Shown here piece by piece: positions 8,362 through 17,194 of a DNA stretch of 64,000 nt. How positions within the stretch are numbered: position 1 is the stretch's first letter; each line of letters begins with the position of its first letter. Below the pieces are notes generated by a model. The model was not told where the DNA came from. It made no database searches and saw only the letters and a program-made list of their open reading frames with translations. Both the position numbers and the translations under genes were made by a program. The stretch comes from Fodinibius sediminis. GTDB taxonomy: Bacteria; Bacteroidota; Rhodothermia; Balneolales; Balneolaceae. Where the stretch lies: positions 124,001-188,000 of the forward strand of contig NZ_FXTH01000007.1 in assembly GCF_900182555.1 (NCBI RefSeq), in the 5' to 3' direction.

Positions 8362-10137
8362 TTAATAATTTTGCTCGTCGATGGTTTGTATGGGAGGCTC
8401 GTTATTTTCTGCACCGTCATAGCCTATATTTTGGTTCACTCGTCCCAGTGTATTCGCTGTAATAACGTTCTGAGGGATTGGCCAGAGTACATTGTGCGGC
8501 TCAATATTGGCTGTGTTCCCATACCACTGTAGTTTAGGTTCGTGATAATGATGGTTCACCGCCATCACCCTGTCATAAAACCAGTTATCTTCGCTGAACG
8601 TATCCAAATCATAGCCATCAATATTCTCAGCTGCCATGATGTAGGATGTCCTGACCATTTCTGAATGCCGGGGCACCTCCATATACAATTCACGAGCACG
8701 TTCATCGAATATATAATCAATGGTAACATCCGCGGCCGTAATCAGGGGAGCATTGGAGCGATCCCTGACCTTATTAATGTCATCGGCGGCTGCCCCCGAT
8801 TTTCCAAGCCATAAATTAGCCTCAGCCCTGATAAGATAGGTCTCTGCCAATCGGAAAATATACCAGTCTGCCTGCCCTCCCCGGGGTGAGGATGAATTGG
8901 GAGTAGGTACAAATGTCTTGTAATGCGGAAAAGAATACCAGGTATCGGTTGTGTCATGAAGGCTCCCATACAAAGACAAGTTGAACTGTTCCCCGTACTC
9001 TGGAGAATCTTCCCTGCAAACCGTAATTTCAGCCGTCTGGTCTCCCATTTCAATCCAGTTAATATCCGCTCTTCTAATGTCCGGGGTCTCCTGCCAAGTA
9101 TGCTCTTCATCCTCCCAGATTTTATAGTGCCAAAAATCATTGGTGCGTACGTCGGAATTCCCCTGCCCCAGCGTATCCCCGGTCGCAGTATCCCAGTTAC
9201 AGCCGCGGGTCCCTTCCGAGTCCAGTATTTTCCACCAGGCCGGACTAAAAAGGCGAGACATATAAACGCCAATGCTCCAGGCATCAGAGGGGGCGTCTGG
9301 TCGGTCTACCGTCGTATAAATAGTTTCGGTATTGGCCGGGATATTTCTGTTTTGCCAACGATGCAAATCCCATTGCACATTTCTCTTGGGGTCCTCCTCG
9401 TCAATTCCAAACCGTTCCGTCATCAGAGCATAGGGCCCCTCGATGAGTTTTGTAGCCGCTGCTACTGCTTTCTCATATTCCATATTTGCCAGGTACACCT
9501 TAGCCAGCAGGTGCCGAGTAGCCCCTTTGGTGACATCTCCAAGCCTTTCCGGTTCCACCGGAAGTCTCGATTCAGCCCACTCCAAATCTCTCTGAATCTT
9601 ATCGAGGATGGCCCATCGGCTGTGAGTTTTGAAATCAAATTTTGCCCCCTCTATTTCCTTTCCAACCCACGGCACATCACCATAGGAGTGAACCAGTCGG
9701 TAGTACCAGTAGGACCGGTGCCATAACGCTTCGGCCACCATCCGGTCTCTTACCTCCCCTGCCATGTCGATATTGTCTATTCGTGAAATTAAAACATTGG
9801 CATCCTTAATCAGTTCATAGACTTCCTCAAACATGTCAAGGAAGGGAAAGAACTGGCTGTTACTGGGGGTATTTCTGGTAAAATCCGCCTGGAAAACAGC
9901 CACCGCTAAATCTGAGGCCACATACTCCGTGGACAGATAGTGTCTGTTGCCCGTGTTTTCTCGTTGCAGTTCCTGTCTTAAACGAACAAGGATGGTTTCG
10001 AAGCCTTCTTCATCTATGTATACATTTTGAGGTGTATAGTCCGACAGGGGATCCGGGGCTAAAAAATCACTGCCACAGGAAATGATGAAACCTGTTACAA
10101 GAACTGCAATAAAGCTAAAATTAACTAACCGTGTCAT
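8362..10137 (-). CDS. SusD/RagB-family glycan-binding lipoprotein
   Basis: A 591-residue surface lipoprotein with a type II signal (lipid cysteine about C21 in FIISC, followed by the SusD-like GSDFLAPDP). The tetratricopeptide-type helical core (about residues 90-220) and the C-terminal part (about 430-590) have the usual SusD features, including the RLAETYLIRAEANLWLGK helix and a C-terminal WPIP motif. It caps the SusC transporter encoded directly upstream (10193-13681) and binds the glycan at the cell surface. It is followed, after 190 nt, by the CE15 esterase. SusD proteins vary greatly, so ligand identity is not predictable. Confidence 0.93.
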   Translation of the reverse strand: MTRLVNFSFIAVLVTGFIISCGSDFLAPDPLSDYTPQNVYIDEEGFETILVRLRQELQRENTGNRHYLSTEYVASDLAVAVFQADFTRNTPSNSQFFPFLDMFEEVYELIKDANVLISRIDNIDMAGEVRDRMVAEALWHRSYWYYRLVHSYGDVPWVGKEIEGAKFDFKTHSRWAILDKIQRDLEWAESRLPVEPERLGDVTKGATRHLLAKVYLANMEYEKAVAAATKLIEGPYALMTERFGIDEEDPKRNVQWDLHRWQNRNIPANTETIYTTVDRPDAPSDAWSIGVYMSRLFSPAWWKILDSEGTRGCNWDTATGDTLGQGNSDVRTNDFWHYKIWEDEEHTWQETPDIRRADINWIEMGDQTAEITVCREDSPEYGEQFNLSLYGSLHDTTDTWYSFPHYKTFVPTPNSSSPRGGQADWYIFRLAETYLIRAEANLWLGKSGAAADDINKVRDRSNAPLITAADVTIDYIFDERARELYMEVPRHSEMVRTSYIMAAENIDGYDLDTFSEDNWFYDRVMAVNHHYHEPKLQWYGNTANIEPHNVLWPIPQNVITANTLGRVNQNIGYDGAENNEPPIQTIDEQNY

Positions 10138-10192
10138 AATCCGTTTATTAAAATATTGTTGGTACAGTTTGTTTAATGAATTGCCAACTCAT

Positions 10193-13100
10193 TCATAATG
10201 CAAGGTTAACCCCCATCATGAAGGATCGTGCCAATGGTGTTCTGCCTGTCTCAGGATCCCAGTGGGGCCAGTTGGTAAATGTGGCAAGATTCCGGCCGCT
10301 CACATAGACTCGCATATTTCGGAGCTTCACTCTCTCTGTAAATTCGGAAGTTACGGTATAAGATAAGGTGGCATCCTGAATTCTAACAAAGGACCTGGGC
10401 TTGTATATCATCAGTCCCCCTCCATAACCACTGGTACTTACATCCAGCCTGGCGTAGTCATTAATTGTGTTTTCAGGAGTCCAATAGGGTACCGGCCCGA
10501 CATTGCGGCTTCGCCGGTCGTTGCTTTCCGCACCGCCGTTCAGGGCTTCAGGATATCCCCCGATATGCCCAAGGTCTGCCCGCACAAAAACAGACGCTGA
10601 CCAATTACCCAGAAAGTCCACCTGGTTTCTTAATCCCAGACGGTAGCGGGGTTCCAGGAAACCAATGAATCTCTTATCATCTAAATCCACATACCTGTTA
10701 TCATCATTGGGGTCAACCGCTTTAAAATCACCGGGCCGCATTCCATATTTTTCAGCTTCTTCAGCTTCATCCTCCTGCCAGACTCCAATAATATCGTAAT
10801 CCCATACCTCATCAAGCGCCCTGCCGGGGAACCACTCATTATCAAAATCGGGAATTTCCCCTGTACGGCTCTGTCCCAGCAACCGGTATTCGCCGGTATC
10901 CCCAAAAAGTTTTCTTACTTTATTTCGATTCAGTGAAAATACAAAATTGGAATTCCAGCTCAGGTTCTCGGAATTGATATTAACGGAATTAAAGCTCATC
11001 TCAAACCCCCTGTTACCCAGTTCTCCCAGATTAACCGTTACATTATCAAAGCCCGTCAACGACGGAAGCTGTCGATTCATCAACAAGTCACTTGTCCGTG
11101 CATCATAATAATCTAAGTTTACATTGATTCGACTCGCGAAAAAACTCACATCCAGGCCGATATTTATAGACTCTGTACGTTCCCAGGCCAGGTCAGGATT
11201 GCCAATAGTGTTGATATAACTTCCCACGCGAGTACTTGTCCCATCATACCACGTCTGTGAAGAGACATCAGCCAATGCCGCGTAGGCGCCGATCTCACGG
11301 TTGCCATTAATCCCCCATGAGAGCCGCATCTTTAATTGTTCCACCCAGTCGACATCAAAAAAATCTTCCTGGGCTATCCGCCAGGCAAAAGCAACAGAGG
11401 GGAAGTTGGCCCTCGGAAGATCCTGTCCAAAAGCAGAATACCCATCCCTTCTAATCGAAGCCGTAATCAGATACCGGCTCAAGAGCGAGTAATTCAGACG
11501 GGCCATCATACCATCACCAGATACCGTCATGTCGTAAGCCCCAACCCCCGGATCAACGCCAAAGCCTATACCGTGATACGACAGCTCCTGATTGGGTGAA
11601 AACCTTTGATTTACCAGTGAAGAGCTCCACTCACGGTTACGTTCCACGGTATGCAACAGCGTCACATCAAAATCATGGATTCCGAACTCCTTCTTCCAGG
11701 TCAACAGGTTATCAACCCGCCACTCAAATGCTTCAAAGTGAGATCTTGACCCCGTACTTATATCCGCTTCCAGTCCCCCCACGCTTTCATCAGTAGACAT
11801 GAAAGAAAAGAAACGTCCATATTCATAACGGGGTTGAAATGAAACGTTGTGCTCAAATCCAAACGGGAGACCTATGTCAAAGCTTAGATTGGAAAAGAGG
11901 CTTCTATTTCTGTCGTCCTGGTCAAACCGATAGTAATTGAGTAATGGGTGGTTCGTGTGCCCGTGGGGACGACGTTTTAAATTTCCATCCTCATCAAACT
12001 GTCTGGCAAAGGGACTGTTGGAATAAAAGCCCAGGCTGCCGGGTATGGAAGTTTCATTTCGATCGCTCCACTGAATATTTGCACTTGCACTTAGCCATTC
12101 CAGAATATCGAAATTAACATTTAGCCGCGAACGAATCGCTGAATACTGGTCCCCCACGCGGATTCCTTCATTCTCATCGTAGCCAATTGACCAATAATAT
12201 TGAGCATCCTCCGATCCCCCTTCAATACTGAGGTTGTGAGATTGCTGAACACCACGCCTCATGACCACATCATACCAGTCAATCGTTTCGTCGGCGGGAC
12301 TGTTTCCAGCCTTATAGACCTCTTGCTCCTCGGGAAAAAACCTCAGCCGTGATAAGTATTCGTCAATATCGTTCGATAAATTAGAATCAGAATAGTTACG
12401 CCATTCCTCCAGGCTTATCCCATCGGGCAGGTTGTCCGGATGCGTATAATAATATTCCGGCTGATCGGGAAATACGGTTCTAAAGTAATCTTTCCGAAAT
12501 TGGATGTATTCCATGGGACCGTAGGGACGCCTGTCGTTCAACGGCTCTCTGAAACCTACTTCCGATGAAAAGTTAATGGTTGGCTTTCCGGCTGCTCCCT
12601 TCGTTGTTGTTAGTAATATCACGCCTGAAGCAGCCTTGGCACCATAAATAGCAGCAGAACTAGCATCCTTCAAAACATCAATGGTTTCGATGTCGTTGGG
12701 GTTGATATCCCTCAGGCTGCCATTGTATACCGCTCCGTCAAGAACAATCATTGGCTCTGTGTCTGCCTGCAGTGAATTGGTCCCTCTTATCTGCATGGAA
12801 CTGCCGCCCGCCGCATTGGAACTTTGATTCGCTTCAAATCCGGCTATTGTGCCGGTAAACATGTCCGAGAGTTGCGTAATATTCTGATCCTTAAATGTCT
12901 CTCCCTCCAGCCGCTCTACCGAGCCTGTCAGATCGCTTCGCTCCTGTGTTCCATAGCCAACTACAATAACTTCATCCAATCTTCCCAGATCCTGTTCCAA
13001 CACAATAGTTATTGTCCGTTGCTCTCCGACCGTTATCTTCTGTGTTTTATAGCCGATAAATGAAAAAATGAGAACGGACTCCGGACCGGCAACTTCAAGA

Positions 13101-13681
13101 CTAAATTTACCTTCCACATTAGTCGTGGTTCCTTTGGTCGTGCCCTCAACCGATATGTTGACTCCTGGCAGTGGCTCACCGGTCTCACCATCAATGACGG
13201 TTCCCTCAACTTCTATCTGAGCCCGCATCTTATTCAATTCACTTAACGACTGATAAATCAATAAATAACCATCCCTCGAAAACATATAGTCCAGGTTGGT
13301 TTTCTGCAGTACATGATCCAGGGCATCACTAATACTGATTTTATCCTTCACCAATGTCACTTTCTTCTGTTTCATGATATCCCCCCGGTAAGTGAGCCTC
13401 ATACCCGTGATAGCCGCAATTTCCCTCAGTGCTTGCTCTACCGTCACATCGAAGACATGAACACTGATCTCGGTATCAAAATCAGTCTTGTAAAAAGTCT
13501 TTGATTCTTTCAGCATCGTCATATACGATATTTCCCTGGGTATATTTTTTTGCTGATTTTGCACTTGCACCGCTGTTAAATCTACCGGAATAAATACAAG
13601 GACAAGTAACCAGCTCATCCCCCACCGGGCATAGGTTATCCATCCGTCTGTCTTCCTATTTCCTTTTGTAAGTATTGGCAT
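10193..13681 (-). CDS. SusC/RagA TonB-linked outer membrane transporter with STN signalling domain
   Basis: A 1162-residue outer membrane receptor. In order: signal sequence (about 20-40), secretin/TonB short N-terminal (STN) domain (about 70-130), carboxypeptidase regulatory-like domain (about 155-235: GTVIDGETGEPLPGVNISVEG), TonB-box-like VVVGYGTQ region, plug (about 250-365, with the SusC marks GTNSL and DASSAAIYGAKAASGVI), then the 22-strand barrel. The STN domain normally contacts FecR, and the FecR and ECF sigma genes lie directly upstream, so binding of the glycan probably induces its own locus. It pairs with the SusD gene 55 nt downstream. Confidence 0.95.
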   Translation of the reverse strand: MPILTKGNRKTDGWITYARWGMSWLLVLVFIPVDLTAVQVQNQQKNIPREISYMTMLKESKTFYKTDFDTEISVHVFDVTVEQALREIAAITGMRLTYRGDIMKQKKVTLVKDKISISDALDHVLQKTNLDYMFSRDGYLLIYQSLSELNKMRAQIEVEGTVIDGETGEPLPGVNISVEGTTKGTTTNVEGKFSLEVAGPESVLIFSFIGYKTQKITVGEQRTITIVLEQDLGRLDEVIVVGYGTQERSDLTGSVERLEGETFKDQNITQLSDMFTGTIAGFEANQSSNAAGGSSMQIRGTNSLQADTEPMIVLDGAVYNGSLRDINPNDIETIDVLKDASSAAIYGAKAASGVILLTTTKGAAGKPTINFSSEVGFREPLNDRRPYGPMEYIQFRKDYFRTVFPDQPEYYYTHPDNLPDGISLEEWRNYSDSNLSNDIDEYLSRLRFFPEEQEVYKAGNSPADETIDWYDVVMRRGVQQSHNLSIEGGSEDAQYYWSIGYDENEGIRVGDQYSAIRSRLNVNFDILEWLSASANIQWSDRNETSIPGSLGFYSNSPFARQFDEDGNLKRRPHGHTNHPLLNYYRFDQDDRNRSLFSNLSFDIGLPFGFEHNVSFQPRYEYGRFFSFMSTDESVGGLEADISTGSRSHFEAFEWRVDNLLTWKKEFGIHDFDVTLLHTVERNREWSSSLVNQRFSPNQELSYHGIGFGVDPGVGAYDMTVSGDGMMARLNYSLLSRYLITASIRRDGYSAFGQDLPRANFPSVAFAWRIAQEDFFDVDWVEQLKMRLSWGINGNREIGAYAALADVSSQTWYDGTSTRVGSYINTIGNPDLAWERTESINIGLDVSFFASRINVNLDYYDARTSDLLMNRQLPSLTGFDNVTVNLGELGNRGFEMSFNSVNINSENLSWNSNFVFSLNRNKVRKLFGDTGEYRLLGQSRTGEIPDFDNEWFPGRALDEVWDYDIIGVWQEDEAEEAEKYGMRPGDFKAVDPNDDNRYVDLDDKRFIGFLEPRYRLGLRNQVDFLGNWSASVFVRADLGHIGGYPEALNGGAESNDRRSRNVGPVPYWTPENTINDYARLDVSTSGYGGGLMIYKPRSFVRIQDATLSYTVTSEFTERVKLRNMRVYVSGRNLATFTNWPHWDPETGRTPLARSFMMGVNLAL

Positions 13682-13759
13682 TTTGATCCCTATTATTTAT
13701 AGATATTAGTATTGATCCCATCACCCTCAAACAGCTATGGGGGTTTCCTTCACATCTCT

Positions 13760-14794
13760 TTAAGGCTTTGAAAATTCTATTTCCTGATTCTTCTTCCGGT
13801 AGTTCATTTTCATGGAAGCAGAGAGGACCTTCAAAACGTTCTCTAAATTTTCATCGCTAAACGTGCTGGTAAAAGGCACATCCAAAATGCTTGTATCCTT
13901 CACCGAAATTTGTACGTCAAATTTTCGTTCAATTTGCAATAAAACCTGTTTAAATGGCTCATTGTCGAAATACAAACCCCCACTTAACCAAAGCAGATGT
14001 TTCTCAATATCCACATTTTCAATTCCGGTAACTCCTTTGCCCTTAACTACGCTTACATGCTGGCCGCCGGTAAGCAGCACGCTGTTTTCTGAGCGTATAC
14101 TGCTCGCTGGTTTAACTGCAACCTTCCCCTCACGCACCCCAACATCAACTGCCGTTTCTTCATCCCAGGCACGGACATTGAATTTTGTTCCCAGCACTTC
14201 CACATCTGCCGTCTTCGTGTGAACGATAAATGGCTTGTCTGCACCGGGTACTACCTCGAAGTAGGCCTCCCCCTTCAGGTATACCTCACGATTAGCCCCA
14301 TCAAACCTTTTGGGATAGCGCAAGGAACTTGCCGCATTTAGCACTACGACGGTACCATCGGAGAAAGAGATCCTGGCTTTTTCACCTCTCCGGGCTGTAC
14401 TGTGCTTTAGTTCCGTATCATGTAGCTGGCTACCACCAGCCTGTTGCTCATCGAGGTAATGACTGGATAAGACGCCAACGAAAATAACCAATAAAACAGC
14501 GGCGGCCGTGCTCAGAACCGTTACCATGCGCTGGTTCACAGCGGAGGAGGGCTTCCAGTGCTTCCTGGACGGACCAGGATCTATCTCATGCATCCTGAAT
14601 CGATTCCAGGCGTCTTCAACATTTACCCCGAACTCTTCCTCCGGGCTCAATTTCCATATTTGCTTCAAATCATTCACCAAGCGCCGGTTCTCCGAACTTT
14701 CATCCATCCACCGTTCTACTTTCCGACGCTCTTCCGGCAGACAGTTGTTCGTTACATAGCGTTGTAAGAGTCTCCACATCTGTTGTTTCACCAT
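13760..14794 (-). CDS. FecR-family anti-sigma/signal transducer (FecR + DUF4974)
   Basis: A 344-residue inner-membrane regulator. A cytoplasmic N-terminal anti-sigma region (about 1-90) precedes one membrane helix (about 91-111, VLSTAAAVLLVIFVGVL), the FecR domain (about 130-230, with SFSDGTVVVLNAASSLRYP and GEAYFEV) and a C-terminal DUF4974 domain (about 270-340). It should hold the ECF factor at 14922-15503 inactive until the STN domain of the SusC at 10193-13681 signals. Gene order sigma, FecR, SusC, SusD on one strand supports this chain. Confidence 0.93.
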   Translation of the reverse strand: MVKQQMWRLLQRYVTNNCLPEERRKVERWMDESSENRRLVNDLKQIWKLSPEEEFGVNVEDAWNRFRMHEIDPGPSRKHWKPSSAVNQRMVTVLSTAAAVLLVIFVGVLSSHYLDEQQAGGSQLHDTELKHSTARRGEKARISFSDGTVVVLNAASSLRYPKRFDGANREVYLKGEAYFEVVPGADKPFIVHTKTADVEVLGTKFNVRAWDEETAVDVGVREGKVAVKPASSIRSENSVLLTGGQHVSVVKGKGVTGIENVDIEKHLLWLSGGLYFDNEPFKQVLLQIERKFDVQISVKDTSILDVPFTSTFSDENLENVLKVLSASMKMNYRKKNQEIEFSKP

Positions 14795-14921
14795 CAGTCA
14801 TCCATATATTTCATCCCTGTACTAATAAGACGAACGAAAAATCGGGCACCCTGCAATTTATTTTTTTAAGTATCTGGAATGGCCAGCTGTTGCAGGCGGG
14901 GCAGTATCCGTTACCCCTATG

Positions 14922-15503
14922 CTAAACCGAAAAAAAAGCTACAACTAAGAATGGAAGCAAATGGGAAAGGCGCTTGCGGAGACGTTTTAACGTCCTGGTC
15001 ATTTGTGATTCGACTGTTTTAACGGATACATCCATAACCTCCGCAATTTCACTGTATGTCAGCCCATCATAACGGTGTAATTTATAGGTCATCTTGCTGC
15101 GGGGAGGCAAGGCTTCTATCTCTCTCCGTATAGCCTCCTGGACCTGCTTCTTTCGACGGGGATCCCTGTAGTCAAGAGTGGGGTTGTCTTTCGCAGCCAT
15201 CCATTTCGGATCGTATTTTTTTCTTACCTCCTGGTGCCTGAGGTAATCCAGAGCCTGATTCTTTACCGACTGGTAAAGATAGAGTTTTAAAGAACTGGTT
15301 GGATGCCATTGTGCTCTATCCTGCCATATATTGGCAAAAACCTCTTGAACCAGTTCTTCAGCGATGGCATTTGATTTGACATATCGCCAGACGAAACGTG
15401 TCAAATCAAAATAATAGGTCGTAAACAGACGCTCAAAAGCTTCCTTATCCCCTTTCTGGATTTCCAATATCCAACGTTCTTCTTTATCCCCTTTTACACC
15501 CAT
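14922..15503 (-). CDS. ECF sigma factor of SusCD locus 1
   Basis: A 193-residue sigma-70 family ECF factor. Region 2 spans about residues 20-90 (AEELVQEVFANIWQDR), and region 4 about 125-180 with the helix-turn-helix LTYSEIAEVMDVSVKTVESQ. It is the first gene of the unit sigma, FecR, SusC, SusD and is predicted to turn on that locus once released by FecR. Its C-terminus ends in a hydrophobic stretch (LLPFLVVAFF) after a basic helix, as in the orphan factor at 3593-4180. A small inverted repeat (ACGTTT-AAA-AAACGT) at 15528-15542 lies just upstream of the start. Confidence 0.93.
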   Translation of the reverse strand: MGVKGDKEERWILEIQKGDKEAFERLFTTYYFDLTRFVWRYVKSNAIAEELVQEVFANIWQDRAQWHPTSSLKLYLYQSVKNQALDYLRHQEVRKKYDPKWMAAKDNPTLDYRDPRRKKQVQEAIRREIEALPPRSKMTYKLHRYDGLTYSEIAEVMDVSVKTVESQMTRTLKRLRKRLSHLLPFLVVAFFSV

Positions 15504-15527
15504 CTAACTTTTTTGATAATAAAAATA

Positions 15528-15542
15528 ACGTTTAAAAAACGT
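15528..15542. promoter_or_regulatory. Small inverted repeat upstream of ECF sigma gene
   Basis: Half-sites ACGTTT and AAACGT separated by AAA, 25 nt upstream of the ECF start codon at 15503. Such a symmetric site next to a start could be an operator, but it lies in AT-rich DNA and may be chance. Confidence 0.25.
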
Positions 15543-15710
15543 AGCTTTTTTTAAAAAGTAAACTGAGATATGGATGGAGGTATCCAAGGAGATCACAGAC
15601 AGTCATTTATTCATATCCCGTCTGTCTTTCTGGAAACAAGCCTCTTAAATATGCGGATCTGTTACTCAACCGTACACAGAAATCACTTCCTTGAAGGAAC
15701 ATGAGGAGCC

Positions 15711-15758
15711 ACAAAAAAACCTGCAGCCCTGAATCCATATAATGGATCATTGCTGCAG
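15711..15758 (-). terminator. Intrinsic terminator of SusCD locus 2
   Basis: On the minus strand, an imperfect hairpin (outer stem CTGCAGC/GCTGCAG at 15721-15727 and 15752-15758, inner stem ATCCAT/ATGGAT with a 3-nt loop) is followed by a run of seven T (A run at 15713-15719 on the plus strand). It sits about 30 nt after the DUF1080 stop codon, and so ends the transcript that begins at the ECF factor near 25941 and separates it from locus 1. Confidence 0.85.
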
Positions 15759-15790
15759 GTCAAATCAGGTACTGGCGGTCAACGTATAAC

Positions 15791-16516
15791 CTACAATTCC
15801 TTAATCTTAATATTTCGAAAGTTTACGAGGTTTCCATGATCCTGCAGTCCGATATATCCTTCCCGCGCATCACCAAACTCCGGATGTTCCCGAAATTTAC
15901 TGTTACGGATCATCTTATACCAGTCGTTGGTCCACAGTTCATACTCCAGTACTTTTTCCCCATTCTGCCAGTGTTCCACCGTCGAACCATCAGCCACAAT
16001 TTTTACAGAATTCCATTCGCCGTATGGATTGGCGTTCTGCGGTTTGGCCGGAATCAGATCGTACAGTGATCCCGCTTTACGATTGCCATTTTCACCTCGT
16101 TCAGCATCAGGATGGTTTTCATTATCCAAAATCTGTACCTCCGGTGCCGACCAGTATATGGGCTGGTCGGGCTGTTCCATGGCCCGATAGAAAATGCCGC
16201 CGTTTGCACCTTCAGCCGCTCTCCAATCCAGCTTAAGTATAAAGTTGCGATATTTATGCCGGGTGATAATATCTCCTCCCCCGCCGGACGAACGTACCGA
16301 CAGCATGCCATCCTCTACCATCCATCCCTTTTCAGGAAAATTCGGGCTGTTATAGCCACGCCAGTGTTCTGCTGATTCTCCGTCAAAAAGCAAGATCCAT
16401 CCTTCGCTTTTCTCTGCATCTGTCAGCTCGTTATGCTGAGCCTGGCTGTTTAGACTCATGGCTGTGATAATGAGTATTGAGGTACAAAATATTGATAAGA
16501 ATTTCATGGAGTTCAT
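15791..16516 (-). CDS. DUF1080 protein, 3-keto-disaccharide hydrolase family
   Basis: A 241-residue secreted protein with a signal peptide (about 1-26) and one DUF1080 concanavalin-like jelly-roll domain. Family marks are WILLFDGESAEHWRGY, GANGGIFYR, EVQILDNENHPDA and the terminal GYIGLQDHGNLVNFRNIKIKEL-type strand. Characterised DUF1080 members hydrolyse 3-keto glycosides after oxidation at C3. The gene is last in an operon whose preceding two genes are a gluconate-2-dehydrogenase-subunit-3-like protein and a GMC oxidoreductase, exactly the partners expected for such oxidation. A strong terminator follows. The glycoside that is attacked is unknown. Confidence 0.88.
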   Translation of the reverse strand: MNSMKFLSIFCTSILIITAMSLNSQAQHNELTDAEKSEGWILLFDGESAEHWRGYNSPNFPEKGWMVEDGMLSVRSSGGGGDIITRHKYRNFILKLDWRAAEGANGGIFYRAMEQPDQPIYWSAPEVQILDNENHPDAERGENGNRKAGSLYDLIPAKPQNANPYGEWNSVKIVADGSTVEHWQNGEKVLEYELWTNDWYKMIRNSKFREHPEFGDAREGYIGLQDHGNLVNFRNIKIKEL

Positions 16517-16539
16517 TGTCGTATCAGGGTTATAACTTG

Positions 16540-17157
16540 TTAAGTGTTCGCTTTCGCCTTGTCAGCCAAGCCGATATGTTCCAGGGCTTCGTGTGAGCAT
16601 CCTTGCCAGTCGTAGGGCTGATTACCCATGTAGCCGATATCTTCAATTCCAATTTTACTGGACCAGAAACCGGAAGCCACCAGATCTCGGAAGCGATTAA
16701 AAAAGGTGACGCCCGGCTGCATTTCGGGACTGGCCACCTCGGGATAGGCAATTTCATCCAGCATCTCCTTCTGCTGCTGTTCGGTACAATCAACAAATTT
16801 TTTATTGAATCGCTTCTGACACTGAACATCCAGCCAGTTGAGTCCGCCGCGAATGGGCGTCTGGTTCTGCGGGCGATCGAGCATCATAAAATCTATAAAT
16901 TCCGGCACCCCGGCATCCTCGGCGTTTCCCGATCGCTCATCGGCCGGAATAATCAAGTTAGACAGCTGGCGAACCGTCTCGAATTCATGATCCGTAAAAA
17001 ACTGGCTTTCCCATTTTTCCAGATCCTCTTCAGTTACATGTTTCCAGAATTTATGCTGTTTTGCAGCTTCCTCCGGGGCCTGTTCGCAGCCCGTCATCGC
17101 AAAACTGGCGGCCAGCGTTCCCAGCGATAATGTTTTTAATGCATCTCTTCTATCCAT
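16540..17157 (-). CDS. Gluconate 2-dehydrogenase subunit 3 family protein (small subunit of the GMC enzyme)
   Basis: A 205-residue protein with a twin-arginine-type signal (MDRRDALKTLSLG, then hydrophobic stretch and a cysteine at about 24, TGC, that may be lipidated). The body matches the gluconate 2-dehydrogenase subunit 3 family (LIIPADERSGNAEDAGVPEFIDFMM and the FFNRFRDLVASGFWSS region). In known complexes this small subunit helps Tat export of the flavoprotein, which lacks its own signal, and stabilises it. The next gene upstream, 37 nt away, is a GMC flavoprotein without a signal peptide, so the two probably form one exported complex. Confidence 0.9.
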   Translation of the reverse strand: MDRRDALKTLSLGTLAASFAMTGCEQAPEEAAKQHKFWKHVTEEDLEKWESQFFTDHEFETVRQLSNLIIPADERSGNAEDAGVPEFIDFMMLDRPQNQTPIRGGLNWLDVQCQKRFNKKFVDCTEQQQKEMLDEIAYPEVASPEMQPGVTFFNRFRDLVASGFWSSKIGIEDIGYMGNQPYDWQGCSHEALEHIGLADKAKANT

Positions 17158-17194
17158 AGTTCAGCTATTTTACCTAATATATTATGACTTTACC

